Shown: positions 47,773 to 58,386, counted from the stretch's first letter. The stretch: 64,000 bases of DNA from Trifolium pratense (GCF_020283565.1 NC_060062.1:6361322-6425321); one strand, 5' to 3'. Made by a program: numbers and translations. Notes: a model not told the origin generated them from the letters alone.

Positions 47773-48040
47773 TGTTAAACATAGTGTTATAATTCATATT
47801 GTTTAGTCTCATTAGTTTGTTAGTTAGTTAGTGATAACTATTGAAAGTTAGTTAAGGGTAGTTACTAGAGTTATTTACTTGTATCATAAGAAAGGAGTAT
47901 AAGTATATCCTCCTTGTGTAATTGTTTTGTGTGACTCATAAGTGGATGAATAAACTTTCTTTCTTCTCCCCTAATAATTCATTCTCTCATTGAAAACTCT
48001 TTTCATTCCTTCATTCTATCTTTTCTTGCCGATAACTGCA
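47773..48040 (+). mobile_element. 3' LTR of the degenerate copia element
   Basis: A purine tract AAGGAGGAG directly precedes TGTTAAACATAG, the LTR start at 47773. Inside is a TATA-like GAGTATAAGTATATCC near 47896. The right edge is set at a CA near 48040 (GATAACTGCA) and is uncertain by some tens of bases, since there is no 5' LTR for comparison. Confidence 0.6.
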
Positions 48041-48159
48041 AAACCAATGAAAATTGCATTGTGCTCATAGACGTGTCCTGAGCCTCTGCATTATGTTTTT
48101 TATTTTCCGAATATGCTTAATATATATGTTGTTTCTTAAGTTGTTAATCATTATTATTT

Positions 48160-48453
48160 GGGGAGGGATCAAATTACACCGGTGTAACATTTGAGTAATG
48201 TTACACCGTTCAATAACGCTTCAACAAATATAAATTTTACAAAATTCACCGTTGGATTGAACTTTTATATCATATAGATCATTCATGTTAAATTTTATAA
48301 AAATTTAAAATCGTTTGATATGTTATTGAGATTGAGCAAGCTTAACGATATTCAATAAAATCACATAAAGCGTTAAAATTTGTATTCGTTGAAACGTTAT
48401 TAAGCGGTGTAACATTACTCAAATATTACACCAGTGTAATTTGATCGTTCCCC
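48160..48453. mobile_element. 294-bp MITE with 9-bp target duplication
   Basis: The terminal inverted repeats span about 60 bp: left GGGGAGGGATCAAATTACAC, right read inwards GGGGAACGATCAAATTACAC, then GTGTAACATTTGAGTAATGT on both sides. TTATTATTT is duplicated at 48151-48159 and 48454-48462. There is no coding capacity. It is a well preserved foldback with Mutator-like duplication length. Confidence 0.88.
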
Positions 48454-49344
48454 TTATTATTTACTTGGACATAAATACTATGAAAATAATTATAAAAATG
48501 AATTGTGGTCAACATTATTTTCCTGCATTAAATTCATTCATATTACGATACATGTATTATATTCGGATTTAAGGCAATATACGGAATTAATAGTGTTTTT
48601 TTATTTGTTACCTTCCATAATGATGAGAAAATATCTTTTGAAAAATTTGACTTGATTTATGTGCAAATGTGTAATTATTACATATATACCTCAAAAAAAA
48701 TTACATGACATACTATATGTATAAATTAAAAATATATATATTCACTAAAAAAGGTATTATATCAAATATTGAATGGTTTTCAATATTTGAATGTTGACTT
48801 TTAGTCAAAAGAAATGTTTGAATGTTGACTTGATTTATTGATTAGTTTTTTTTAATTGTGTGAATTTACGTTGTTTACTAATTAGTAAAATTTTACTTAT
48901 TTTTTTATTAAGATTTTTTTTTAATTATCTTGAATTATACCAATATAAATATAACAATCGCCACAACTTGAAATTCATCCTCATATGTAAACATCAATTT
49001 CTCTAAAAATCAACCACTGTAGCACCAAAAATTTACCAATGAAATTTTCAGTTGAGTTTATTGAATCCAAATGATTCAATGAGACTAAATTTCTCCAAAC
49101 AAATATTTTTCAAAATATCATTATTGGTTCTCTTCCATCTAGTTTTCTTTTTCAGCTTCATTTTTTTTTTTGTTGTTTTTTTTTTTTGTGGTTTTTTTTT
49201 TTTAATATTTTCCAGCTTTCAAATGCATATGAGATTGCATTATGCAATATATAGTTGTTTATGTTTAGTGAACTCAAATTGAAATTTTTTGGGATTAGTT
49301 CAAGCATAACAGAGCACCCAACAAACTAAAATACATCTTCTATT
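48454..49344. other. AT-rich DNA, partly duplicated downstream
   Basis: The stretch from about 48950 (CGCCACAACTTGAAATTCAT) to 49230 resembles 52745-52950 (CACCACAACTTGAAATTCCT ... AGACTAAATTTCTCCAAACA). T runs at 49158-49204 give a spurious poly-Phe reading. No gene was seen. Confidence 0.45.
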
Positions 49345-49450
49345 GATTTGACTGTGTTTGTGTTTGCATCTCTTTGACTTTATTGTAAACTTTTGTGCTG
49401 GGGAGGCTGTTTGTGTTAATATATTCCATTTTGTCTTCTTCAAAAAAAAA
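49345..49450 (+). mobile_element. 106-bp retroposon tail with 14-bp target duplication
   Basis: The insert ends GTCTTCTTC plus an A run. ATACATCTTCTATT stands directly at 49331-49344 and 49451-49464. Poly(A) and a 14-bp duplication mark LINE-driven retroposition, probably of a severely 5'-truncated LINE. The body (TTTGTGCTGGGGAGGCTGTT) was not matched elsewhere in the window. Confidence 0.72.
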
Positions 49451-49475
49451 ATACATCTTCTATTTTCTTCTATAA

Positions 49476-50325
49476 CTTATACATGAACATTGAAAATCGT
49501 CATTTTTTAAGTATTAACCAAGCCTTTTTATACATATATTATAGCACAAGAATCAACCACCAACGGTAATAACTTAATACTTACATTATCCTCACCAGAG
49601 CTTCTGTGAGAGTCTGAATCTGAGCTACCATCATCCAATGATTCCAAAGTACCGCAACCAGTAGCATATTCATTTCCAGCTTCAAGTTTTTGAACACAAG
49701 GCAAACAAAAAATCATAACCAGAGTCCTCCCAGTGACGAAAGAGACAAACATGTGGAAGCTATTGAAGCTGGTTCAGAATGATAAAAAATAACCAAAGTG
49801 AAAATCATAGGAGAACCTCGCATCTTCTGGTCATTCCCCTTGATTCTCAAGTTGTCGGGCCGGCCCAGATTGACCCTGAGCTAGAAAATGCCTTCATTTG
49901 TCATCTTAAATGAAGACATTTTCTAGCTCAAGATCCATCTTGGCCGGCTCGGCAACCGGAGAATTAAGGGGAATGACCAGAAGATGCGACGTTGGTTCCC
50001 TTATGGTTTTTACTTTTGTTGTTTTATCATTCAGAAGATAACCGACTTCAATAGCTTCCACATGTTTGTTGTTTTCGTCATTGGGAGGACTCTAGTTATG
50101 ATTTTTTGTTTGCCTTGTATTCATAAACTTGAAGTTGAAAACGAACATGCTAGTACTAGTTGCGGTAGTTTGGAATCATTAGATGATGGTAGCTCAGATT
50201 TTGACTCTCATAGAAGCTCTGGTGAGGATAATGTAAGTATTATGTTATTGACTATTGTTGATGTTTGATTGTGTTGTAATATATGTACAAAACGATGATT
50301 TTCTATGTTCACGTAAAATTCAGTT
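49476..50325. repeat. Inverted-repeat locus with ataxin-3 gene fragments in both arms
   Basis: Two arms of about 420 bp face each other around an 8-bp loop (49900-49907). The outer half of each arm encodes, reading away from the centre, an open stretch containing CGTLESLDDGSSDSDSHRSS (left, minus strand) or its variant (right, plus strand), ended by a GTAAGT that looks like a captured splice donor. I do not recognise that segment. The inner half comes from Josephin exon 2: the 3' part (SDERDKHVEAIEAGSE) lies before the 5' part (QIDPELENAFICHL), that is, in scrambled order. The left arm agrees with Josephin copy B and the right arm with copy A at most sites where these differ. The inner 71 bp of the arms are about 86% identical. 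A transcript would fold into a long hairpin. Confidence 0.82.
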
Positions 50326-51038
50326 TGTTGGTACCTTGAGTGCTAATCTATTTTCCAAATTCAATACAAGTTTCCACAATCCCAATAACAATGGATTGAA
50401 GGATATATTTGAAGTGAAAATGCATGAGTCATCTCACCATGAATTAAAGACACCACTCGACAATGGCTTAATCTTGTGCAATCTCATCAAAGTTAAGATA
50501 TATTTTTTTGAAGAACAAAGTTAAGATATATGTTTTCATAAAAGTATCCATTTCTTTGACATATCTTTTACGGTACTAATATTTTAAGTTAACATTTTCT
50601 TTTATATTTTTTGAAGAAGTATTGCTAAAATTAAAATATTTTTTAAGAGGTGAAATCAATATAATCATGTGGGCAGCGGGTGTATAATATGAAGGTGTCT
50701 ATAAGGTGAACATCCTATGTAATTATAGGGGTTAAAATATGATTATTTATTTAATTTTTTAACTAAACGTAGTGGTTATTTTATAATAACTAAATCTTTT
50801 AATTATAGGAAAATAGAGAATTATATTATAACATGTAATTGTGCCTTTTGTGTATATATTATTTTCATAGAGGTAGAAATACTATTAAACTTAAACCTTA
50901 GTAGTTTAATTATACTTGAATAATTTTTACACCTAAATTCCTATAAAAAATTAATTAATTGTTGATGTTATTTTACTTGTTATGATTATATGGTTTGAAA
51001 GAAGACTATTAATTAATATTACATTAATGTGAAGGTAT
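50326..51038. other. AT-rich intergenic DNA
   Basis: It continues from the right foldback arm. AAGTTAAGATATAT is repeated at about 50490 and 50518. No gene or element boundary was found. An open stretch at 50255-50524 has no recognisable motif and partly overlaps the arm. Confidence 0.35.
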
Positions 51039-51054
51039 CGTTTTGACCCTCAAT

Positions 51055-51508
51055 TTTTTTTTTGAAACAGCAAATTTTATTATAAAACCTCAAACAATGC
51101 ATGAAATATGTCAAGCGAGAGAACATGATACATAAGGGACAAAATAAAAAACAAGGAGTTAGAACCAAGCCTCCTGAAACACAACCAAAAGAAATCACAG
51201 CAAGCCACCTAAACGAGGTCCATAGCTAGAGGTCACTCCACAGTCTTCAGGCCACCAAAGACAACATCAACACGGCCTATAAAGATGCTACTAGACTCTA
51301 ACTCCCGATCTCGAATCAAAAGTGATCGGCCGATCGGAGTCCAAGAAGCAGCTCCACAGCCAAAATTAATTGGTCAAACGACAGCATGAAGACCTTGGTA
51401 GACAATTATCGGCTTGCAACCCGCCTCCAAGAACAGTCAACGCCGACGTGGAATAGGCCAAATAGATACAAAGAGACCTGCAAATCTCAACAGATTTGGA
51501 AACCAACA
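51055..51508 (-). mobile_element. Retroposon (SINE or LINE 3' end) with 16-bp target duplication
   Basis: CGTTTTGACCCTCAAT is present at 51039-51054 and, exactly, at 51509-51524. The insert starts with a T run on the plus strand, that is, a poly(A) tail on the minus strand after AATAAAATTTGCTGTTTC. The 454-bp body is GC-richer than its surroundings and has no long open frame. Target duplication plus tail show retroposition; no tRNA-like head was found, so a truncated LINE is as likely as a SINE. Confidence 0.82.
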
Positions 51509-51524
51509 CGTTTTGACCCTCAAT

Positions 51525-52744
51525 GAAGTCAGTGAAGAACATGCTAGGAAATATGATGAACATATTTTCACACTATATTGCACCATCGATCACCATGCTT
51601 ATTTGACTAGCTAGTTGTCACCTCAAATAGAAACATGGATTGAGTTTGTGAAGAAGACAAATAAAATTTTAAAGTTCTTTGAGTCTAGGTGTGAAACTTA
51701 ATTTTGAGGTTAATACAAAAAATTTGAAGACTTATTTTCTTGAGTTTGGGGTGGATCTTTGGATGGTGAGTGTTTCTTGATCCTCATTGTTCTGGTGATT
51801 TGTTCAGATCTGTAGTTTTCTTTTATGTCATGCACTTTCATAAATAAGGGAAGAAGTCACGGTCGTGGCAGGTCCAGTAGTGCAGATTGGCAGTTTTGTC
51901 TTTTTCTTTTTTTTCTTTCCATTTTTAATGAATGAGGGTAGCTACGAAAATTAGAGGCTTAAGGCTATAAATATGACCATATTTCCTTGTAAAAGTCAAG
52001 TTCCATATATACATTGTAAACATTTCTAAGTATCAATAAAAGTATTTAGTTTATTTCTTGTTTTATTTTCTATTTTTATTTATTTGCAGTTGTTCATGGC
52101 TATGTGTGAGTAGTTCACCTCCATCTTGGGGTCATGGAGAGTAGTCCATATGCATGTTTCCTTGATCTTGTGCTTTTGTCGATTAGGATAACTAACAAAG
52201 TTATATCAAAGTTCTACATTGTATTGCTTTATCTTAGGCCATGAAGATCAAAGACCTAACAGAGAAGTCGACTATGACCGGACGTAATGTGTCAACTATG
52301 TGTCAAAGAGTATGCATGGAATAACATGCTTATGTGAAGTGTTCCGTTAATCGCCATTAACCGGGGCATTTGTAATGTGGTCTCTTCCATTATCTTTAAC
52401 TTGTTTATGAATTGTTTTCTCACGACGAGAGTGTGTGTAATTGAGTTATAATTTAAATCATGCTGTGATGAAATTTATGCTCTTAATTAGGATGATTTTA
52501 TTTAGAAATATATAATCTTAGTTTAACTTGTTTTCATATCTCTCTAAAAAATCCAAACAATATCTCTTTCAATATTTCCTTCATTTATACTACTTTTGTT
52601 TCTAATTTTTTTATATTTAAAATTTTACTTTATTTCTTCTTAGTCTTTGTGGATCGATACTCTTATTATTATTATAATCTGGTGTACTTGTGAGGATATT
52701 AAGCTTATGAAAAGCATTGCTCATAGCATGTTGGTTTATAGTTT
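51525..52744. other. Intergenic DNA with retroelement-like flank
   Basis: GAAACATGGATTGAGTTTGT and the next 100 bp from 51630 resemble the right flank of the intact copia element (63021 on). An AATAAAAGTATTTAG site near 52034 and TATAAATATGACC near 51967 look like parts of an old LTR, not proven. No gene was seen. Confidence 0.35.
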
Positions 52745-52950
52745 TCATATAACAATCACCACAACTTGAAATTCCTCAACATAAACATCAACAACCTCGA
52801 TAACAATAAACCATTGATGCCTAAGACTAAATTTCTCCAAACACAAACGTTTTTCAAAATTTCTCAAATGCACATATAAGAATGAACTATCCAAATTTCG
52901 CAAAAAAGCATCATTAGCCGTAAAGATATGAAGAAAAAGGAGATAATTTA
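52745..52950. repeat. Duplicate of the 48950-49230 stretch
   Basis: It shares ACAACTTGAAATTC near the left, AGACTAAATTTCTCCAAACA in the middle and CTTTCAAATGCATAT/TCTCAAATGCACATAT near the right with 48950-49230, in the same order and orientation. Confidence 0.6.
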
Positions 52951-53178
52951 ACATGTAGTAGTAGTAGTAGTATAGATCAAAGTTCATTCTATAAACCTAC
53001 TTGCCTACTAGTAAAACTGCAGAAGGATGACATTCAATACGCATTCGTAACTAGTTAAAATAAATTATAAAAGAAAATCATGATCAGTCAAGCAATCCAA
53101 ATATTGTTTTCATAATGTATAGAAACTCACTCACACACACATGTCACATATGAAGGAAAAAGAAAAAAAAAAACAAAT

Positions 53179-53505
53179 TCAAATCACTTTCTTGGTCTTA
53201 TTCTTGAGAGGAAGAACTTTGTTTTCATCCATCGAAGCATTGTCTTTTGAAACACAATCATATAAGTATGTTGGCACCTCGAAATAACCTTCCTCAATCA
53301 TCTGATTATGCTCTTTAACTTCGACCGTTGATCGTTCCGGAACAAGAGCAGTGAGTTTGTCCAATTGGGCCTCGAGTATCATCTTGTCTAAATATTCTAA
53401 TAAGTTCTCCTCAAATCCTTTATCTTCATCCCATGTCCACCCTTTTAATTGGTCATTGTTATTTGTGTTTTCATTGATACGTTGTTTGCACGAATATTGA
53501 TCCAT
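53179..53505 (-). CDS. Hypothetical acidic 108-residue protein
   Basis: On the minus strand an open frame of 108 codons starts with ATG at 53505 (MDQYSCKQRINENTN). It contains GWTWDEDKGFEENLLEYLDK, then LDKLTALVPERSTVEVKEHN and EEGYFEVPTYLYDCVSKDN, and ends with a basic KNKTKKVI. The frame stays open upstream for 12 more codons without ATG. There is no signal peptide, membrane segment or domain I recognise. It might be a small legume-specific gene or an exon of a captured gene; no promoter was identified. Confidence 0.3.
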   Translation of the reverse strand: MDQYSCKQRINENTNNNDQLKGWTWDEDKGFEENLLEYLDKMILEAQLDKLTALVPERSTVEVKEHNQMIEEGYFEVPTYLYDCVSKDNASMDENKVLPLKNKTKKVI

Positions 53506-54202
53506 GATTAATTCTCTAGCTATCTCCAAATTTCTCTGCACTTACAAAAAATATATGTGGCTACTATTCTCTGTATATATAGTTAAAATTGGATCAAGTT
53601 ATCCGCAACAAATTATCTAAAAAATAGATGAAGTTGTTGAAATAAATAGGAAAAGAAGATATATTTATATAAAGAGTATCCAACCAAAAATTTATAATCA
53701 TCTTTATATAAAAAAAAAATAAAAAATATAACCATCTAGTATTAAAATCTATTGCAGTATATTTAACACATGAAATATTTTTATAATCATTTACTATTAA
53801 AGCTGGATTTACTAACGAGGTTTACATTATTCGCTGATAATTTTCAAGTATTTATTTAATGATTAATAAAAATAAATAACATAAATATATGACTTATTGT
53901 TATTAATCTTAGATAAATAACTTTTTTTTTATTACATTGATCTGGGAATCGATCTCATAACCTATAGTCTACTGCTCAAAGTCCTCATCACTAGATCAAA
54001 CCTAGTGGCTTTAGATAAATAACTCAATAAAATGTATTTCTGCAAAATGAAATTGCAAATTTCTCAAACTCTCATACAATTGCAATTGCATAGTTTTTAC
54101 AAGGATAAAATTAATAACTCTCAAATATAATTTTTGCCCACAAAAATTGTAAAGTCTTTTAAAACTAGAGTTATTGTGGTAAATAAAACTAAATATAACT
54201 CT
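53506..54202. other. AT-rich intergenic DNA
   Basis: A possible minus-strand SINE-like pair of boxes lies near 53940-54015 (read on the minus strand, CTAGTGATGAGGACTTTGAG then GAGATCGATTCCCAGATC). Otherwise nothing was seen. Confidence 0.3.
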
Positions 54203-54211
54203 ATATTTATA

Positions 54212-54526
54212 GGCGTAATTGCACTTTTGGTCGGTTATCTTTATTTTATGTTTCAAGTTGGTCCCTTATTTTTTTTTTTGCAGGTTTCATGTTGTTCCCT
54301 CCCGTCAAATTTTTCACTTTTTCCGTTAAATTTGGGTACGTGGCAAACGAAAACCACACTTGGAAAGATGACACGTGTCCAAATTTAACGGAAAAAGTGA
54401 AAAATTTGACGGGGGACCAACATGAAACATGCAGAAAAGATAAGGGACCAACCTAAAACTTTTAAATGATAAGGGACCAACTTAAAACCAAAAATAAAGA
54501 TAAGGGTCTAAAAGTGTAATTAAACC
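54212..54526. mobile_element. 315-bp foldback MITE with 9-bp target duplication
   Basis: The left end GGCGTAATTGCACTTTTGGT and the right end read inwards GGTTTAATTACACTTTTAGA open long arms. The arms share CAAATTTTTCACTTTTTCCG around the centre and several TTGGTCCCTTAT words. ATATTTATA is duplicated at 54203-54211 and 54527-54535. It is non-coding. Confidence 0.88.
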
Positions 54527-54596
54527 ATATTTATAATAACACTCTACCCTGTTTTTTCCTCCAACTATCCTATGCGGAATTTACTGACATAATAAA

Positions 54597-56500
54597 CTAG
54601 AACATCGACCCGTGCGGTGCACGGGTCCGGGTCTGATTAGTTGTAAGTTATATAATGATTAAATAAGATATGATAATTCCGATAATGTAAGGTGTATGAA
54701 AAAAGTTGAGTAACATTAAACGATAGTTCACCAATAATTTTGGATAAATATTCATACAAAGAAAATTATGTTATATTACGGAAGATTTTCTTATAGAGCC
54801 ACATTCAAATTCTTAGTCGTATCTTCACTGTTATCATCGATGATCAATATTTTTAATCCTTTTCAAGAAGTAACTCTTGAAATTGCAACATACAACTAAC
54901 CATGTGAAAACACTGGCGACGGAAGATATATCCCAACATGCTTTAAAGATTGTCCCTGACTCTTATTAATAATCATCGCAAAAGAAATCATTATAGGAAA
55001 CTGTCTCCGTTGAAATTTAAAAGGAATTCTCACGTCAGATGGTGTTAGAGAAAATCTAGGTATGAAAACCTGATTACCAATATTACTTCCTGAAATAATT
55101 TTTCCTTCAAGAGCACGTTTTCCCAATCTCGTAATAATAAGTCTTGTTCCATTGCATAATCCTAATTTTTTATTCAAATTCCTTAATAGCATAACTGGAA
55201 CTCCAACTTTAAGTCTCAACTTGAGATTTGAAACTTCCGACGTAGAAATCGTGTTCAAAAATTCGGGAGTATGAACATCATCCACTGTTTGACCGTCTAC
55301 ATTTTGTGTGAGTGGAGTATCAAACTCAAATATGTTTTTTCTTCACCAGGAATTAAATCCAACATATAATCATTTATTGTGTCGACTATTGAATTTTTAA
55401 GAGCTAGTATAGCTCTACTTTGGAAATACGTTATATCGTTTATGTTTTGTAAAAGTTGGGGATATGTGGTTTCAACGATAGAAGCAAGAGGATCACCTGA
55501 ATTTGGAACAATAAATCTGATGGAATGTCATGTTCTAAATCATCGTCGTTGTCATCTCCAATTTCTCCATCGCCAACACCCAAAACTCATTCAGAAAACA
55601 ATCTTCTTTGTTCAACGTCTGCACTCGAAGCACCACCGAGAAGCCTCATGTTTTTACTAAATGTTAAAACTTCACAAAAATTCCAAAGAACGGAAGAATT
55701 AATAGTAGCATGAACAACTTCTGACCTTGTACCTTTGGGTATTACTGGTAGAATTTGTTTAAAATCTCCACCAAAAACAACAATTTTTCCACCGAAGAGA
55801 ATGTGTTTATTTTTTTCATCAACAGACTTGAGAATATCTTTTAAAGTTCGATCAACAGCTTTGAAACAGTGTTTGTGCATCATTGGTGCTTCAACCCACT
55901 CATATAATGAGCTTTGCTTTTTGTATTAATAGCATCAAAGGGCTTTTAGGAACTATAGTACATGTTGAAAACTCGTCAACATTTAGAGGAATACAAAATC
56001 TTGAATGTGTTGTTCTACCGCCAGGTATAAGCAATGCAGCGATCCCACTTGAGGCAACTGTTAAAACTATCTCACCTTTTGAGCGTAATGCGGCTGACAT
56101 GGCCCTCCAGATAAATGTCTTCCCTGTACCGCCATAACCATAAATAAAAAACACACCAGGTTTGTTTTCGTTAACTCTTGTCATGATTGTGTCATATACT
56201 TTACGTTGCTCTGAAGTCATAGTTGACATCAATCTAACATGTTCCTCAGTTAATGATTGTCTGTTATAATTCAATTCGTCGTGTATTAAACTATTTTGTA
56301 TATCATGAACTAATGATGTGTCTGCTCTAGGCATTGGAGAATAATCTTTTAAACTCTTCCCACAACTACGTAACATCATCTCAATATCTGCTAGTACATA
56401 TTGTATCAATTGATCATCGGTTAATATTAAATTTGCAATGTTAAAATCAAAATAATGAATGTGATTAGTGACATGACTATGGTTGTGTTTGGTTGTATTG
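54597..56500 (-). mobile_element. Helitron remnant: PIF1-type helicase relic and 3' terminus
   Basis: On the minus strand the sequence reads through the C-terminal helicase domain of a Helitron Rep/helicase. Visible motifs are the Walker A (FIYGYGGTGKTFIWRAM), IVLTVASSGIAALLIPGGRT, Walker B-like VVFGGDFKQILPVIPKGTRS, LRLKVGVPVMLLRNLN, and MIINKSQGQSLKHVGIYLPS. Several frame breaks (near 55885, 55590 and 55290) and stops near 54890 show decay. The Rep nuclease half is missing. The 3' end is typical: a 9-bp perfect hairpin GACCCGTGC/GCACGGGTC (54607-54627), six bases, then CTAG (54597-54600) followed by T. The 5' terminus was not found, so the right edge is only where coding similarity fades. 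Confidence 0.85.
54607..54627 (-). terminator. Helitron 3' hairpin
   Basis: A perfect 9-bp stem with a 3-nt loop, ending six bases before the CTAG terminus on the minus strand. Such hairpins define Helitron 3' ends and are thought to stop rolling-circle replication. Confidence 0.75.
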
Positions 56501-57955
56501 CAAAAAAAAATTGATTTAGCATAATTGAATTTGATAATAACTTTCCAAATCACACGTGATAATAACTTTCTAAATCTCACATGATAATTATTCTCTAAAT
56601 TTATGATCCGGTAGAAAAAAAATCATTGATCAGGAAAGACATAAAAATATTTCGTGATGAATAATATAGTTAACAATAATTTTGATATGATATACTTTTA
56701 AAATTGATGGTGCTTATCAATTATTGCACATAATTTTAATCACAATTGTTATAATTGCCATAGTGGTTGGAAATATTGCCTTTCACTAAAGGGTTGCGGG
56801 TTCGAATCCTAGTCAAGACAAAATTGTATTATTTTTTAATAAAAATTGCAAGATAAAATGGAGGGAAAACAGGGAAATCAAATTAGGGTTTATGGTTTGC
56901 TTGTGTATACAAGCTTATAATATAAAAGATTTCACACTAGCAGCAAATAATTAGCCAATCTAACAACTATCTGCATTCTAACCATTTCCAAAGTTAACTT
57001 TGGTTTTCTAAACTTTCGGACCTGGATTCCAAGCAGTCAGTTAATCATGCAGTTATGCAGTCACTGCATTGCAGACCTTTGGATTAAATTTTAGTGGTCC
57101 AAATTTAAAGATGGATGGATGAGATTAACCCAAGAATCCATTTCCCAAACTTACTCCTCTATTCTTTCCGCATATTTCTTCCTTTTTTTTTCAAAACTCA
57201 CGCCTCCGCTCTCCACCAAACTTGAAAACAAAGCCTTAGGATATATGTTTGATTTACCAAAGATAAATATTGGACAAAACAACACATGAAAAAAAGTCTA
57301 AAATATGGAACAAATTTGATCTTGTACGATGTTTGGTGGACAAAAAATTATTTCAGTGCTTTGGACAATTGGTGCAAAAGATAAAAAAGTTTGGTATCTA
57401 TATTGCTGCAACTTCCAGAAATATTTTCAACAAAAGATGCAAGGGGTGGTCAAAATAAAGATCAGGATTTTTATATACCATTTACAAACATGAATACACT
57501 GCATATATTTGCTCATGACTGTATGAGTTTGGTAGAATCACTTATAGTAAGCACTTGTCTCTTCTTCCTTCAGCTTCAAACGTCAAGAGGTTCAATTGAA
57601 ACCATCAGCTTTACAACTATTTATCTGATTAAGAAAGAAGGAAACTTTCATTTAAGAGTTTAAGTGCAAATAAGAGTCAAATAATAAAACAACAAATCAC
57701 AACCAATCATTATACAATGATAAAGTCTGATAAGTGACATTAGTGTTAAGCTTACATTAAATGGATATCACGCAAAAAAGCATCATTATGTTTGGATGAG
57801 GTAATATTTTGAGGTAACATAATATTTTGAGATAATTCAAATTTTTTTATGTAAATTTTACGTAGAAAAAATTAAATTCTCTAAAAAAATGACAGTACTC
57901 AAAATATTTTTCATCCAAACACACTCTAAAAAATTTTCTTCAGAGATGTGGAAAC
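56501..57955. other. AT-rich intergenic DNA left of the copia element
   Basis: It contains a tRNA-like SINE head at 56750-56820 and, at 57240-57420, ATTGGACAAAACAACACATG with TTTGGTGGACAAAAAATTA-type words that look like an old repeat. Open stretches at 57270-57663 have no recognisable motif. Confidence 0.35.
56750..56820 (+). repeat. tRNA-like SINE head
   Basis: CCATAGTGGTTGGAAATATT is followed about 25 nt later by GTTGCGGGTTCGAATCC, a good B box. The expected acceptor and anticodon stems of a true tRNA do not form with a standard 7-base loop, so this is a tRNA-derived repeat and not a tRNA gene. Confidence 0.45.
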
Positions 57956-58384
57956 TGATGGAATATACTAATTCATCAGTTAGCTAAGTAGTTAGAAGTC
58001 AGTTTGTTTTGTTTGATCCTAGGTAGTTAGTTGGTTAGTCTAACTATCAAAAGTTGTTAGGAATTAGTTAGGCCAAAGGTAGTTACTTGTAGCTTAAGTA
58101 ACAAGTATAAATACACCTTAGTGTATCAATTGTAATAATAACTTTTTGGCCCCTATTGTGGATGAATAAAAATTCTATTCTTTCTCTTATCCTCTGATCA
58201 ATTCTTGTGATTCATTGTTAAGAAATTCTGTTCATCTTGTTCATATGCAGTCTTGCAGAAAATCTGCATTCTTGCTCATAGTCAAGCCTGCGTGCCTGAC
58301 TGAGCATTAGGCCTAAGCCTGCGCGCCTGTGTGCCTGTGCCTGTGACTTGTAAATCAAGCATTCTTGCTTCTGCTGCGCCAACA
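57956..58384 (+). repeat. 5' LTR of the young copia element
   Basis: Contains TATAAATA (58106-58113), a likely promoter core, and GAATAAAAATTC near 58164, a likely polyadenylation signal. The R/U5 part has repeated GCCTGCGYGCCTG words. Confidence 0.93.
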
Positions 58385-58386
58385 AT

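Noticed and set aside
49052..49282. 76-codon Phe-rich open frame
   Set aside because: It results from T runs; no domain and no homologous context.
55379..56137. Plus-strand open frames over the helicase
   Set aside because: They are antisense to clear PIF1-type helicase motifs on the minus strand.
56750..56820. Possible tRNA gene
   Set aside because: The B box is good but the anticodon arm and acceptor stem do not pair properly; kept as a SINE-like head.
57270..57663. Two overlapping open frames of 62 and 90 codons
   Set aside because: No motif, biased to Lys/Phe/Ile as expected in AT-rich DNA, and near an apparent old repeat.
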